Shown piece after piece: positions 34,158 to 43,788 of a stretch of DNA of 64,000 nucleotides (positions are counted from its first letter, which is position 1; each line of letters opens with the position of its first letter). A program made the translations under genes and the position numbers. The stretch covers positions 3,286,001 through 3,350,000 of the forward strand of contig JAILXR010000001.1 of the NCBI GenBank assembly GCA_050789445.1, given 5' to 3'. Under the pieces are notes generated by a model that worked only from the letters and a program-made list of their open reading frames with translations, made no database searches and was not told where the DNA came from. This DNA is from JAWSVE01 sp050789445 (GTDB lineage: Bacteria; Pseudomonadota; Gammaproteobacteria; Pseudomonadales; Cellvibrionaceae).

Positions 34158-35393
34158 GTGAACGAACCTTTATTAATCACATTATCTGGTGACGATCGAC
34201 CAGGAGTCACTTCAGCGGTGACAAGTATTTTAGCTGCTTACAATACGAATATTTTAGACATTGGGCAGGCAGTTATTCATGACACGTTAACGTTAGGAAT
34301 TTTAATCGAGATACCTAAGGAAAGTGAGTCTTCTCCTGTCTTAAAAGATATTTTATTGCGCGGGCATGAATTAAACATGCAAGTTAGGTTTCAACCGATT
34401 ACTGAATCAAGTTACGATGAATGGGTTAGTCATCAGGGTAAGGCTCGTCACATCATAACGCTTTTGTCTCGCAAGTTAACGGCAGAGCAAATTTCTGAAC
34501 TGACTTCAATTACCGTTAAGCATAATTTAAATATCGATAATATCAGCCGTTTATCTGGGCGTATTCCTTTGAATGAATTACAGGATGCCGCTCAGGAAAA
34601 GTCGAAGGCTTGCGTAGAATTTTCGGCTAGAGGAAAACCAAAAGATCTTTCAAGATTACGAAGTGATTTTGTTGAGTTGTCAACACGTTTAGATGTCGAT
34701 ATTGCCTTCCAAGAAGATAATATTTATCGAAGAAATCGCCGGCTTGTTTGTTTTGATATGGATTCAACATTGATCGAAGCTGAAGTCATTGATGAATTAG
34801 CAAAGTATGCAGGTGTTGGTGAGCAAGTAGCGGAGATCACAGAAAAGGCGATGTCAGGAGAGCTTGATTTTAAAGACAGCTTTACTCAACGGATGGCCTT
34901 GTTAAAAGGACTTGATGAGAGTGTCCTCGCACAGATAGCGGAGAAATTACCTGTCACAGAAGGTGCTGAAAGATTAATCTCGACATTACGCGCATTGGGT
35001 TATAAAACAGCTATTCTTTCTGGTGGTTTTAATTATTTTGGGCTGTATCTACAAAAAAAACTAGGCATAGATTATGTTTATGCTAACGAATTAGAGATTG
35101 TCGATGGAAAAGTCACTGGGCGAGTTGTTGGTGATATTGTTGATGGTCAAAGAAAAGCGGAGTTGTTAAAGGCGCTGGCTGAAAAAGAAAATATTTGCTT
35201 ACAGCAGGTCATTGCAGTGGGTGATGGAGCAAATGATCTACCAATGTTAAGTATAGCGGGTTTAGGAATTGCCTTTCGCGCTAAACCGTTGGTAAAGGCA
35301 TCGGCTGATCATTCGATATCAAACCTAGGTCTTGATGCGATTTTATATTTATTAGGTTTCCGTGACAGAGATAATCTGGAAGGCACTACTTAG
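34158..35393 (+). CDS. serB: Phosphoserine phosphatase
   Basis: A 411-residue enzyme that removes phosphate from phosphoserine, the last step of serine synthesis. Residues 1-175 form two ACT-like domains (LLITLSGDDRPGVTSAVTSIL), as in pseudomonad and mycobacterial SerB rather than the shorter E. coli form (322). The HAD core starts at VCFDMDSTLIEAEVIDELAK (nucleophile Asp and acid Asp), with Ser/Gly in ILSGGFNYF and the acidic motif VAVGDGANDLPML. The start is GTG at 34158. Neighbours smp-like and fimX match the pseudomonad order. Serine made here can feed cysE further along. Confidence 0.96.
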   Translation: MNEPLLITLSGDDRPGVTSAVTSILAAYNTNILDIGQAVIHDTLTLGILIEIPKESESSPVLKDILLRGHELNMQVRFQPITESSYDEWVSHQGKARHIITLLSRKLTAEQISELTSITVKHNLNIDNISRLSGRIPLNELQDAAQEKSKACVEFSARGKPKDLSRLRSDFVELSTRLDVDIAFQEDNIYRRNRRLVCFDMDSTLIEAEVIDELAKYAGVGEQVAEITEKAMSGELDFKDSFTQRMALLKGLDESVLAQIAEKLPVTEGAERLISTLRALGYKTAILSGGFNYFGLYLQKKLGIDYVYANELEIVDGKVTGRVVGDIVDGQRKAELLKALAEKENICLQQVIAVGDGANDLPMLSIAGLGIAFRAKPLVKASADHSISNLGLDAILYLLGFRDRDNLEGTT

Positions 35394-35441
35394 TGTGTTG
35401 ATGTAAATGATCAATAGCAAGAAAGGCTAAGAATTTATATA

Positions 35442-37538
35442 TTAATTGTCCATGCTGAAATCATAATTCATATCAGTACTAGGCCCCTGTAAATAATGGC
35501 CTTGAATATAATGTACTCCAGCTTGCCAGAGCGTCGATAACACATTTGCATTTTCAACAAATGGAACAACAGTGACTTTATCTGCAGCGTGTAATTCTTT
35601 CAGTAAATTAGTTAATGTTTCTGGACTCTCATTGTTGTTTTGAATATCTAAGGTGAAAGACCCGTCTACTTTGATGCAGTTTGTTGATACGTGCTTGAGA
35701 GTATTGAATGGATTTAATGAGCAACCAAAATTACTCATTGATGTGGAACATCCCAGTTTTTCAACGCCTTCATAAAGTGCTTTAGCTGCTGACATGTGGT
35801 TGGTGACATCGGTTTCGCTAATTTGAAAAACAATGGAATCTGTTTTTAATCCAGCTGCTTTAAACGCAACACCAAGCCAAGGTACAAGCGAGTCATCAAG
35901 AATTGATTGCTTACTTAAATTTATAATTAATTTAGTTTTGTTGTCTTTCTTATGGTGCTCTGAGAGCATTTTTATAGATTCTAAAATTACCCATCGATCT
36001 ATTTTTGCACTGGCATTTATTTCTGCAGCAGCCTCTAGGAACTGATAAGGCGATACTTCTTCACCGTCGTCAGTGACCATTCGTAAGAGTACTTCGTAGT
36101 GCTCTTCTTCTGATCCGCGAAGACTTATGATCGGTTGGAACAATAATTTAAATTGATCTTTTTCGAGAGCGGCTTTAACAACAGAGGCCATATTCTCAGG
36201 GCTATCTTTTGAGACTTTAGGTTCAAAAAGTATGACCCCATTTCCATTACGTCCTTCTGTTCGCACTTCAGAGAGTGCTTGCATACTTTGCTCAACGACG
36301 GCCTCTGGATTAATGGATGTTTCAGTAATTAAAGAGATGCCGATGCTGACTGTGGTTTGGACAGTTCGACCATCGACTTCAATAATATGGTCTTCAATTT
36401 TTTTGCAAACCGTTTCAGCTGTGGCGACGGCTTTTTCTGCCGTGGTGGCTGGAATTAAAATTGAAAAAGCATGATCACTAAATCGAGCAACGGTGCATGG
36501 AGCCTCACAGATATTTTTTAGTATTGAAGCAATATCACTTAAGACTACATCTGATCCAGCCATTCCGACAACGGATCTCACTTTGTTGGTGAAGTCATCT
36601 ATTTCTATCGTTAATAATGCGCTTGCCGATTTTGCGTCTTCAGTTCCGTCTACACATTGTTGCAGGCGTTCAGACATGTACTGGCGGTTGTACAAACCGG
36701 TTGTTATATCTTGGTGTTTGATCTCGTTGAGCTGCGCTTTTAGTGCGCTATCATCAACGTCGCCCGCTTTTTTTGCATGAACGACAAATTGAATACAAGG
36801 TTCTTCGTCGTATATGGCATTTGAAACCTGAACGGTAATTAGTTTGGTATTGCCATCACTCTTAATGGCATTAAATGCTAAGAACGATGTTTCACCTTCC
36901 TCGCCTTTAATAACAAAATCTTTCATAAAGCTTTTTGCTTTATCTTGATCTTTGTCTTCAATCATATCGATGACTGGCATGCATTCAATATCATCTCGAT
37001 CTTCGTAACCAAATAATTCAGCGAAAGATTCGTTGGCATATAAATACATGCCGTCTTGGACATAAGCGATTGAATCTCTTGAGCTATCGAGGAGTTGCTG
37101 GCTGCGTCTTTCGATTTCTTTTTGTTTGCGGTCTGCTCTTCGTCGAAGCTGACGTTCTTCATGATTGTCGAGTTCTCTTTGAATAACTAACAATAAGTGT
37201 TGGTCTTCATCAAGACGGACAACATCAACTGATCCCATTTTCATGCCCTCAACAACGGGCTGAGAACCCTCGTCGTCGGTCATTAAAATCACGGGGACAT
37301 CTTTATTGAGTCTTTTGATGTGTTTAAGGGCGTTGGATGGCGTGACATTTTCTGTTGTGCTGTGAGCTATCAATAAATCCCATGCTTGTTCTTGAAGTAG
37401 TTTTGTAAGTACTTCTTCATTTTCGACATGTTGAGCGCGAGTAGGCTTTCCAGCATTGTTTAGCATGCTGATCAGTCTCTCAGCTTCTTGACGAGAGTCG
37501 TTTAATATTAAAAGGCGAATAGTGTCGTTGGGATTCAT
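35442..37538 (-). CDS. fimX: FimX-like REC-PAS-GGDEF-EAL regulator (degenerate)
   Basis: A 698-residue protein; P. aeruginosa FimX is 691 and also lies beside serB. Domains: receiver-like 8-125 with no proper phospho-acceptor set, PAS about 145-260, GGDEF about 280-425, EAL about 435-690. The GGDEF site is replaced by SDHAF (354-358), so cyclase activity is not expected. The EAL motif reads EVL (482-484, HYEVLLRM), exactly as in FimX, which binds but does not cut cyclic di-GMP and controls type IV pilus assembly and twitching. The PilZ-like gene upstream on the same strand may act with it. Confidence 0.9.
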   Translation of the reverse strand: MNPNDTIRLLILNDSRQEAERLISMLNNAGKPTRAQHVENEEVLTKLLQEQAWDLLIAHSTTENVTPSNALKHIKRLNKDVPVILMTDDEGSQPVVEGMKMGSVDVVRLDEDQHLLLVIQRELDNHEERQLRRRADRKQKEIERRSQQLLDSSRDSIAYVQDGMYLYANESFAELFGYEDRDDIECMPVIDMIEDKDQDKAKSFMKDFVIKGEEGETSFLAFNAIKSDGNTKLITVQVSNAIYDEEPCIQFVVHAKKAGDVDDSALKAQLNEIKHQDITTGLYNRQYMSERLQQCVDGTEDAKSASALLTIEIDDFTNKVRSVVGMAGSDVVLSDIASILKNICEAPCTVARFSDHAFSILIPATTAEKAVATAETVCKKIEDHIIEVDGRTVQTTVSIGISLITETSINPEAVVEQSMQALSEVRTEGRNGNGVILFEPKVSKDSPENMASVVKAALEKDQFKLLFQPIISLRGSEEEHYEVLLRMVTDDGEEVSPYQFLEAAAEINASAKIDRWVILESIKMLSEHHKKDNKTKLIINLSKQSILDDSLVPWLGVAFKAAGLKTDSIVFQISETDVTNHMSAAKALYEGVEKLGCSTSMSNFGCSLNPFNTLKHVSTNCIKVDGSFTLDIQNNNESPETLTNLLKELHAADKVTVVPFVENANVLSTLWQAGVHYIQGHYLQGPSTDMNYDFSMDN

Positions 37539-37757
37539 GGGCTAATTGCGTTGAGTGATAGTCCTAAAAAATGTTTCTGTCTCTCCAGTGGGGATAATGC
37601 ACTGGTTTGTCTTTCATTTTGTGTAGTTAATTTTACTGATGATAAATTTAAAATAGCATTAAGAACAATAGCTTAGTTAACGCAGTTTACAGTATTCCTG
37701 AGCTAGCCAGTAGACCTAAATATACTGAATATCGGCATTTAGTCATTCTTGCTGTAC

Positions 37758-39530
37758 TTAGTCTTCCCAAGCAGAGTCAAAATCTTCATCTTCAGAAACG
37801 TTTTTTGGCTTGTCCGTCTCGGTTTCTGTCGTTTTACTACGGTTCGATTCTGCTTTTGTTGTAGCCGAACTGCTAGATTCGACTCTAAAAGAAAATTGAC
37901 TGATAGCTCCAGTAGAGAAAACACATCTAGTCAATTCTAGCATCTGTGTTTCACCATTATTGTTTAGTTTGATTTTTTGTCGTTCTAAAAAAGGAGCGAA
38001 TGGGGTAATAAGAGTTGCCGGTTGGTTAGCCGCTTTTAGTTCGGGAAGCATGAGAACGCGTAGGTAGTCACCAAAATCCCCTGTGAAGTGCTCGATTGCA
38101 GCACCATAAGGAGTTGTCTTCGGTGATAGAAGTTGTATTCCTAGGCGTGTGCAATTATTAAGTTGTTGAACCCATCTAATGATGCCGAGCCCCCATCGGT
38201 GGCGGCCTTTTTCTTTTAGTCCGATAATTTCTCCGGCTCGCACTTGTGCGGGTATGTTTTTTCGCCATTCTAAGCAATAACCGCCAGGACTAGTATCGAT
38301 AATATGTATTGTATGAATGGGGTTGTCAGATAACTCTTCGGAATCATTATCAGAGGTTTTTGACCAGGGGTCTGTTCCGAATGAGCCGAAATCAATTTCT
38401 TCAATGTCATCATCGACCATATCCCCTAAAAATTCTGGGAAAGAGACTCCATTAATCATTTGATGATGGAGATTACTTAAGCCCACGCATGCATTTATTG
38501 TTGAATTCTTTTCGCTCGGCTGGCGATCGAAAGCGCGTTGTTTTTTGACACTCCAAGCTTCTTCAAGATGATCAATCAGTGTTTCAGCGACAATACTGGG
38601 AATTTCGAGGGATTGTAGACTTTCATCATTTGAATTTTTTTGCTGCTGTATAGCTTTAATCAAGTCTTTGACATCAAGTTCTCTGATTATGTCTTTTGTG
38701 TCTCCGCTAAATCGCGCCTTATATAAAGGAGCCATGTCTGAGGATAGGTTGACGACAAAAAGATTGTCTAGTTTCTGATAATCAACAGGCTGGATTTTGG
38801 CGAGATGCGACCACCACTCTAACATTTCATAGGTGGTAGAGACCTCGCTTTGTCTCATTTGATTTGGACGTGCACAGGCGAGTAATAATGCTCTGATATA
38901 TGCTTGCTGAATTGTGTTTGATTTACTTTGGCGGAGAAATTGATCTTCGATGGCCGTTTCTAATATGCCCTTTTTTTCGGCGATTTGGTAAATGGTATGT
39001 AATTCAAGCCAAAGGTTACTTGGGATTTGTCGATAGAGTTGGTACCCGCGTAGTAGAAGCAAACCGAGGCTGGTGATTGAGCGATGGCAGGTAAGCGCTA
39101 AGTTTTTATCTGCTTGTTTTTCTCTCGATCCTGCTTCGGCAAGAATATCTCTTAGGACTAGCTCATAACCGATCGTCATGTTCTTTTGCAGTGCTTGAGC
39201 GACTACCGCTGTTTTCATTGGTCCTTCAGGGAGGATCAAGGGTTGGTTTAAGAAACCTTTTGCTAGGCCTTGTATGCAGTGTTGAACATAAGGGCGAACA
39301 ATTTCTAGCATTGCTAGCCGATTATCTGCAGGTGTTACCAACTTGCAAATTTCTGGCAGTGCCTTGTAGAGAAGTACACTGACATGAGTTATTCGAGTAG
39401 CAGGAAGTTGTTCAGCCCAAGCTTTGACAGCTGAGGCCCGATTGGTACTCGAAAAGCTTAAAGCTGCTAAATCTTGTTGAGGTAGCTCAAGTCTTTCAAT
39501 AAATTGATTGGTGGTTGTTTCTATACTCAT
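37758..39530 (-). CDS. PilZ-like protein beside fimX
   Basis: A 590-residue cytoplasmic protein without signal peptide. Residues 1-330 are helical with Leu-rich repeats of unknown type. Acidic linker 370-415 leads to a beta-rich C-terminal part with IIDTSPGGYCLEW, matching the DxSxxG half of the cyclic-di-GMP-binding PilZ motif, followed by WGLGIIRWVQQ... TRLGIQLLS typical of PilZ barrels. I cannot find the matching RxxxR, so binding is uncertain. A disordered Ser/Thr/Lys tail ends the protein. It lies between epmB and fimX on the same strand; in P. aeruginosa an uncharacterised gene also borders fimX. A role in pilus control is inferred. Confidence 0.6.
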   Translation of the reverse strand: MSIETTTNQFIERLELPQQDLAALSFSSTNRASAVKAWAEQLPATRITHVSVLLYKALPEICKLVTPADNRLAMLEIVRPYVQHCIQGLAKGFLNQPLILPEGPMKTAVVAQALQKNMTIGYELVLRDILAEAGSREKQADKNLALTCHRSITSLGLLLLRGYQLYRQIPSNLWLELHTIYQIAEKKGILETAIEDQFLRQSKSNTIQQAYIRALLLACARPNQMRQSEVSTTYEMLEWWSHLAKIQPVDYQKLDNLFVVNLSSDMAPLYKARFSGDTKDIIRELDVKDLIKAIQQQKNSNDESLQSLEIPSIVAETLIDHLEEAWSVKKQRAFDRQPSEKNSTINACVGLSNLHHQMINGVSFPEFLGDMVDDDIEEIDFGSFGTDPWSKTSDNDSEELSDNPIHTIHIIDTSPGGYCLEWRKNIPAQVRAGEIIGLKEKGRHRWGLGIIRWVQQLNNCTRLGIQLLSPKTTPYGAAIEHFTGDFGDYLRVLMLPELKAANQPATLITPFAPFLERQKIKLNNNGETQMLELTRCVFSTGAISQFSFRVESSSSATTKAESNRSKTTETETDKPKNVSEDEDFDSAWED

Positions 39531-39596
39531 TTCAATAGCTTAGCGCATCTTCCTTGCTTTTTGTTAATCAAAATTCTGGCTGCCGACGAACTGACG

Positions 39597-40634
39597 CTAT
39601 CCAAGGACGACTTTGTAGGGCTCACCCGGAATTTCTTGCGATAATTTCGGGGTGAGATACCCAGGTAGGCGTGCTTTTAAGGCTTTGTGAATAGCTATTG
39701 CATCATCTAGGGGCAGATCAAAGTGATGGGTCCCTTTCACTTTGTCGAGAACATGAAGATAGTACGGTAAAACTCCGGAAGAGAATAGCGTATTGCTGAG
39801 ATCCCATAAAGCATCTACAGAATCGTTGATTCCTTTGAGTAAGACGGACTGGTTGAGAAGTAAGACATCGGCATCTTTTATCCTTTGAAGTGCTGACCGG
39901 ACGTCGCTATTAATTTCGTTGGCATGGTTGCTGTGGATCACCATAACAACTTGAAGGCGATTTTGACGTAACCAGTTTAGGCTTGCTTCATCAATCCGGT
40001 CAGGAATGACGATGGGCAAGCGAGTGTGAATTCTTAGCGTCTTAACGTGAGCTATACCAGCTATTTTTTCGGTCAGCCAAAGGAGGTGTTGGTCTGGTGC
40101 AGCGAGAGGGTCTCCGCCACTGTATATCACTTCAGTGATCGTTGGATCGTTGGCGATGGATTTTAACGCTTCTGACCATTCAGCTTTACTTTGCCTGTGA
40201 TTTTCATAAGGAAAGTGCCGCCGGAAACAATAGCGGCAATGAATGGCGCAGGCACTTGCAACCATTAATAGCGCTCTACCATGATATTTTTGGATAATTC
40301 CGGTTGCCTTGTTAGCTTGCTCTTCTGCTAAGGGGTCGGTGGTGTAGCCCTTTCTTAATATTAATTCTTGAGCTTGAGGTAAAACCTGTAATAACAGGGG
40401 GTCGAATAGGTTATTTTTTTCAATTCGCTGAATAAAACTATGCGGGACTCTGAGAGGAAACTCGTCGGTGGCAGTTCTGGCTACTTTAACGTTTTTGCCT
40501 GTCATGTGTACTTCGGAAAAAGTGGCTAAATCTAGATCCAGTAATTCGCAAAGCTGTTTAGGGTCTTTTACGGTATTGATTAGCTGCTCTTGCCACGTTT
40601 GGCTCTGCCATACTGGAACAGTTAGGGGTATCAT
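39597..40634 (-). CDS. epmB: EF-P beta-lysylation protein EpmB (lysine 2,3-aminomutase-like)
   Basis: A 345-residue radical-SAM enzyme that converts (S)-alpha-lysine to (R)-beta-lysine for attachment to EF-P. The cluster motif is CAIHCRYCFRRHFPYE (C-x3-C-x2-C). The preceding KYHGRALLMVAS and the later YSGGDPLAAPD and KTLRIHTRLPIVIP match EpmB/YjeK; the length also fits (E. coli 342), whereas true catabolic KamA is longer. It is divergent from efp, with only 116 bases between start codons, the common arrangement. Its product is used by EpmA and EF-P, encoded next door. Confidence 0.96.
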   Translation of the reverse strand: MIPLTVPVWQSQTWQEQLINTVKDPKQLCELLDLDLATFSEVHMTGKNVKVARTATDEFPLRVPHSFIQRIEKNNLFDPLLLQVLPQAQELILRKGYTTDPLAEEQANKATGIIQKYHGRALLMVASACAIHCRYCFRRHFPYENHRQSKAEWSEALKSIANDPTITEVIYSGGDPLAAPDQHLLWLTEKIAGIAHVKTLRIHTRLPIVIPDRIDEASLNWLRQNRLQVVMVIHSNHANEINSDVRSALQRIKDADVLLLNQSVLLKGINDSVDALWDLSNTLFSSGVLPYYLHVLDKVKGTHHFDLPLDDAIAIHKALKARLPGYLTPKLSQEIPGEPYKVVLG

Positions 40635-40750
40635 AGGCGCCTTTAAAATGCAGTGGCTGATATAAATCAGCTAGAGTTGATTAATTATTCGCACAGCTGT
40701 TCTAAAAATGTATATATCACAGTTGTATCGAATCAGTGTAAGAGGAAATA

Positions 40751-41323
40751 ATGGCTAACTATTCTACCAACGAATTCCGCAGCGGTCTTAAAGTTATGTT
40801 GGACGGTGATCCCTGTTCAATTCTAGAGAATGAGCTTGTAAAACCAGGAAAGGGTCAGGCATTCAATCGAGTAAGGTTGCGTAATTTAAGATCTGGTCGA
40901 GTGTGGGAGAGAACATTTAAATCCGGTGAAAGTATTGAAGGCGCCGATGTAACTGATCAGGATATGGAATATTCCTACAATGATGGTGAATTTTATTATT
41001 TTATGGATCCTGTTTCTTTTGAACAGCATCAGGCAGATAAAGCTGCAGTAGGCGATTCGGCTAACTGGCTGAAAGAGCAAGAGACTTACATTGTGACTTT
41101 ATATAACGGAGCACCTCTTGTCGTTACACCTCCAAATCATATCGAGCTAGAAATTGCTGAGACTGATCCAGGCGTTAAAGGCGATACCGCCCAAGGTGGG
41201 ACAAAACCAGCGACATTGGCTACAGGTGCTGTGATTAAGGTGCCGCTTTTTTTATCAACAGGTGAGGTTGTACGAGTTGATACTCGGACAGGGGAATACT
41301 TAAGTCGCGCAAAAGATTCTTAA
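40751..41323 (+). CDS. efp: Elongation factor P
   Basis: A 190-residue, three-domain tRNA-shaped factor that rescues ribosomes stalled on consecutive prolines. The KOW-like first domain carries Lys34 in VKPGKGQAF, the site that EpmA beta-lysylates. The second and third OB domains follow (FYYFMDPVSFEQHQ; TGAVIKVPLFLSTGEVVRVDTRTGEYLSRA), with the C-terminal signature complete. Length equals the family (188-190). It is transcribed divergently from epmB and is followed, 73 bases on, by epmA, so all the core parts of the modification route sit together. Confidence 0.98.
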   Translation: MANYSTNEFRSGLKVMLDGDPCSILENELVKPGKGQAFNRVRLRNLRSGRVWERTFKSGESIEGADVTDQDMEYSYNDGEFYYFMDPVSFEQHQADKAAVGDSANWLKEQETYIVTLYNGAPLVVTPPNHIELEIAETDPGVKGDTAQGGTKPATLATGAVIKVPLFLSTGEVVRVDTRTGEYLSRAKDS

Positions 41324-41396
41324 ATCTTTTTTAGGTGCTTAAGATTAACTGTGGGGAAAATTGCTCAATTCAGGTTAGAAGGTTTTTGTAACGCTT

Positions 41397-42350
41397 ATGT
41401 CTGAGTTTTGGCAACCCACAGCAAATTTATCTTCGCTTCAAGCAAGAGATAAGTTATACAAAAAAATCCGTTCTTTTTTTTCTGAAAAAAAATATCTTGA
41501 AGTTGATGTTCCGCTACTAGGGAGTGGTGGAACAACCGATCGCTTTATCCAATCTTTTTATACCTATTCGGGCAGCCAACGTTTTTATCTGCAAACTTCA
41601 CCAGAGTTCGCCATGAAGCGTCTGCTGGTTTCGGGTGCCGGTCCAATTTACACGCTGACTAAGGCTTTTCGTCAGGAAGAAATAGGCTGCTACCATAATT
41701 CTGAATTTACAATGCTAGAGTGGTATCGTCCCGATTTTGATGATCATCAATTGATGGCTGAAGTGTCAGAATTGATGTCTTACTTTTTCGATTACGATAT
41801 CGAAAAAAAATCCTACCAAGAAATTTTTCAAACACACTTATCTATTTGTCCCTATAGTGACTCGTTGGAGAGAATAAAATCAGTCGCCCTCTCAACCTTA
41901 GATATAGCTGGGCTGGAGAACGAAAAAGATAAAGATGTTTGGCTGGATGTTTTATTTAGTCATGTTATCCAGCCAAAACTAAAAGATAAGTTATTTTTTA
42001 TATATGATTATCCGCAAACACAATCAGCATTGGCTCGAGTAGAAAAAAATAGTGCCGGTGTTTTTGTTGCTCGGCGTTTTGAACTGTTTGTTGATGGAGT
42101 TGAATTGGCGAATGGTTATTGGGAATTGACAGACTCGAATGAGCAGCGTGCGAGATTTGATAAAGACAATGAGCAACGAAAATTTTCAGATTTGCCTGTC
42201 GTTAATCATGATGCACACCTTATTAAAGCAATGGAAAAAGGTCTGCCGGACTGTGCGGGTGTTGCCTTGGGTGTGGACCGATTGTTGATGTTGATTGAAG
42301 GTGCTGAAGATATAGCAGAGGTAGTTGCATTTCCGTTTGGTCGGGCGTGA
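41397..42350 (+). CDS. epmA: EF-P lysyltransferase EpmA (PoxA/GenX)
   Basis: A 317-residue class II lysyl-tRNA-synthetase paralogue that lacks the anticodon domain, as EpmA does (E. coli 325). It attaches beta-lysine to Lys34 of EF-P. Motif 2 region is TKAFRQEEIGCYHNSEFTMLEWY, and motif 3 is GVALGVDRLLML; the ATP-binding Glu residues around ELANGYWEL are kept. It follows efp in the same direction and ends before a bidirectional terminator. Together with EpmB it forms a complete EF-P lysylation route; EpmC is not in this window. Confidence 0.97.
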   Translation: MSEFWQPTANLSSLQARDKLYKKIRSFFSEKKYLEVDVPLLGSGGTTDRFIQSFYTYSGSQRFYLQTSPEFAMKRLLVSGAGPIYTLTKAFRQEEIGCYHNSEFTMLEWYRPDFDDHQLMAEVSELMSYFFDYDIEKKSYQEIFQTHLSICPYSDSLERIKSVALSTLDIAGLENEKDKDVWLDVLFSHVIQPKLKDKLFFIYDYPQTQSALARVEKNSAGVFVARRFELFVDGVELANGYWELTDSNEQRARFDKDNEQRKFSDLPVVNHDAHLIKAMEKGLPDCAGVALGVDRLLMLIEGAEDIAEVVAFPFGRA

Positions 42351-42392
42351 TTAAATTGAAATAAACGGAACTATTGTTTGATTCAAAAGCAC

Positions 42393-42420
42393 AAAAAAGG
42401 CAGCCTAAGCTGCCTTTTTT
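42393..42420. terminator. Bidirectional terminator, epmA / PETase-like gene
   Basis: Six A, GGCAGC (42399-42404), loop CTAA, GCTGCC (42409-42414), six T. A textbook bidirectional intrinsic terminator lying between the convergent epmA and PETase-like genes. Confidence 0.93.
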
Positions 42421-42478
42421 GTGCACGCCATATTTCTCGAAAGAATTATGCGTAGTGCATCAAGCTATGAAGAGAGCC

Positions 42479-43423
42479 TTATGGGCAGCTCGCGTAATCG
42501 TATTCAGATACGTCACGGCTGCTTCCGTAATTCTCGTTAGCACATAGGAATTGGTTAAAGCGAGTATCGCCATTGATGTAGCGTTGCATCCAAGCGATTC
42601 CTGGCTTACCAAGCAATGCTTCGTTGTAGCCAGAGTTAGCGCAGTAGTGGCTTCCACCGTTCACTTCGATTTTCATTTTAGGACCTGAGGCGTCGCGATA
42701 AAAATCGTTAACGTGAGAGCCAGTTGGGGCAATAGCATCATTTTCACAAGCGATCATGAGTGCTGGAGTATTCATGCGTCCATAGCTACCGCTATACCAA
42801 GGAGCTTGAGGGATAATAGCTTTTACATTGCTGTTATCAGTTGCAAGCTTAAGTGAACCGCCGCCACCCATTGACCAGCCAATTGCACCTAAACGATTAG
42901 GATCAACCATGTCACCTGTGTCGCTATCGTCCATAATGTGATCAAGCGCTGCGTCTAGTTGTCTGGCACGGCTATTTGGTTGGTCATAGATAGAGTTAGT
43001 GTCGATAGTGATAACAACAAAACCCCAAGAAGCTAAGCGTTCTCCCCACCATTCGATTGAAGACTCGTAAGAAACGTAACCTGGAACTACAGCAATACCA
43101 CCTAAGCGACCACAGCTACCTGCGTTTGTTGGGTAGTGAATTGTGCCACCGCCAAAACCGTCGGCTGAAAAACTTGATACGTTTTTAGTGCGAACAGAAA
43201 ATGGACCGCCATCACCAGTACGCGAAAGAGCAGAAGACGTGATATCGCTATCGGAAATACAACCTGATGGAGTTGGACCAGGACCTGGGCCTGGATCAGG
43301 ATCTGGTTCAGGATCAGTTGATCCGGCCATAACATTCAAAGAAAGAAGAAGTGCGCTAGCAGTTAGTGTGAGTGTAGAAAAAAATGATTTCTTTTTGCTA
43401 TTGAAAACGTTTTTATTATTCAT
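42479..43423 (-). CDS. Secreted PETase-like polyester hydrolase (cutinase family)
   Basis: A 314-residue exported alpha/beta-hydrolase. Signal peptide 1-33 (cut near VMA-GS), then a Pro/Gly/Asp linker 36-53 and the catalytic domain 55-314. It reads very closely to the Ideonella sakaiensis PET hydrolase: nucleophile elbow GWSMGGGG with Ser184, then Asp229 (ACENDAIAP) and His259 (NGGSHYCANSG). Substrate-site matches are Tyr116 and Met185 (oxyanion), Trp183 and Trp209; the Ser238 position of that enzyme is Tyr260 here. Expected disulphides are Cys226-Cys261, the extra one of type II PETases, and Cys294-Cys313; Cys55-Cys104 may be a third. It should hydrolyse polyesters; the actual natural or plastic substrate is untested. 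It stands alone. Confidence 0.92.
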   Translation of the reverse strand: MNNKNVFNSKKKSFFSTLTLTASALLLSLNVMAGSTDPEPDPDPGPGPGPTPSGCISDSDITSSALSRTGDGGPFSVRTKNVSSFSADGFGGGTIHYPTNAGSCGRLGGIAVVPGYVSYESSIEWWGERLASWGFVVITIDTNSIYDQPNSRARQLDAALDHIMDDSDTGDMVDPNRLGAIGWSMGGGGSLKLATDNSNVKAIIPQAPWYSGSYGRMNTPALMIACENDAIAPTGSHVNDFYRDASGPKMKIEVNGGSHYCANSGYNEALLGKPGIAWMQRYINGDTRFNQFLCANENYGSSRDVSEYDYASCP

Positions 43424-43788
43424 TTGGACAACCTTTTTAAAATAAAATTGTTTTTATTGTGAAGATACTTTCAATTACAAGTTTTACAGGCAATTGAAAA
43501 AATCAGAAGGTAGCGTATGGAAAAATTCAATAAGAAATAACAATTTAGTTGCTATTTCAAAATTGAGATCTTTATTGTCATTACGAAAAGGTATGGACTG
43601 AAATAGCTTTTAGAGGACTTATTATTAAAGTACTACCTGACCGATAATCTATCACTGGGTAATCTCGCCTGCTTTCACGTATCGGCACTCTTTGTAGCGT
43701 TGGAGTGTAAAGATCGAAACGATATAGCGTTGTCTAATAAAAAGAGCAAACTATAGTAGGATGCGAATTTTGATTTTATAGGTTAAGA
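43424..43788. other. Intergenic region upstream of the PETase-like gene
   Basis: A 365-base stretch, AT-rich and gene-free. Just before the PETase-like start codon the minus strand reads AAAAGGTTGTCCAAATG, with a plausible ribosome site. The region must hold its promoter; I could not pick a convincing -35/-10 pair or operator. Confidence 0.5.
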
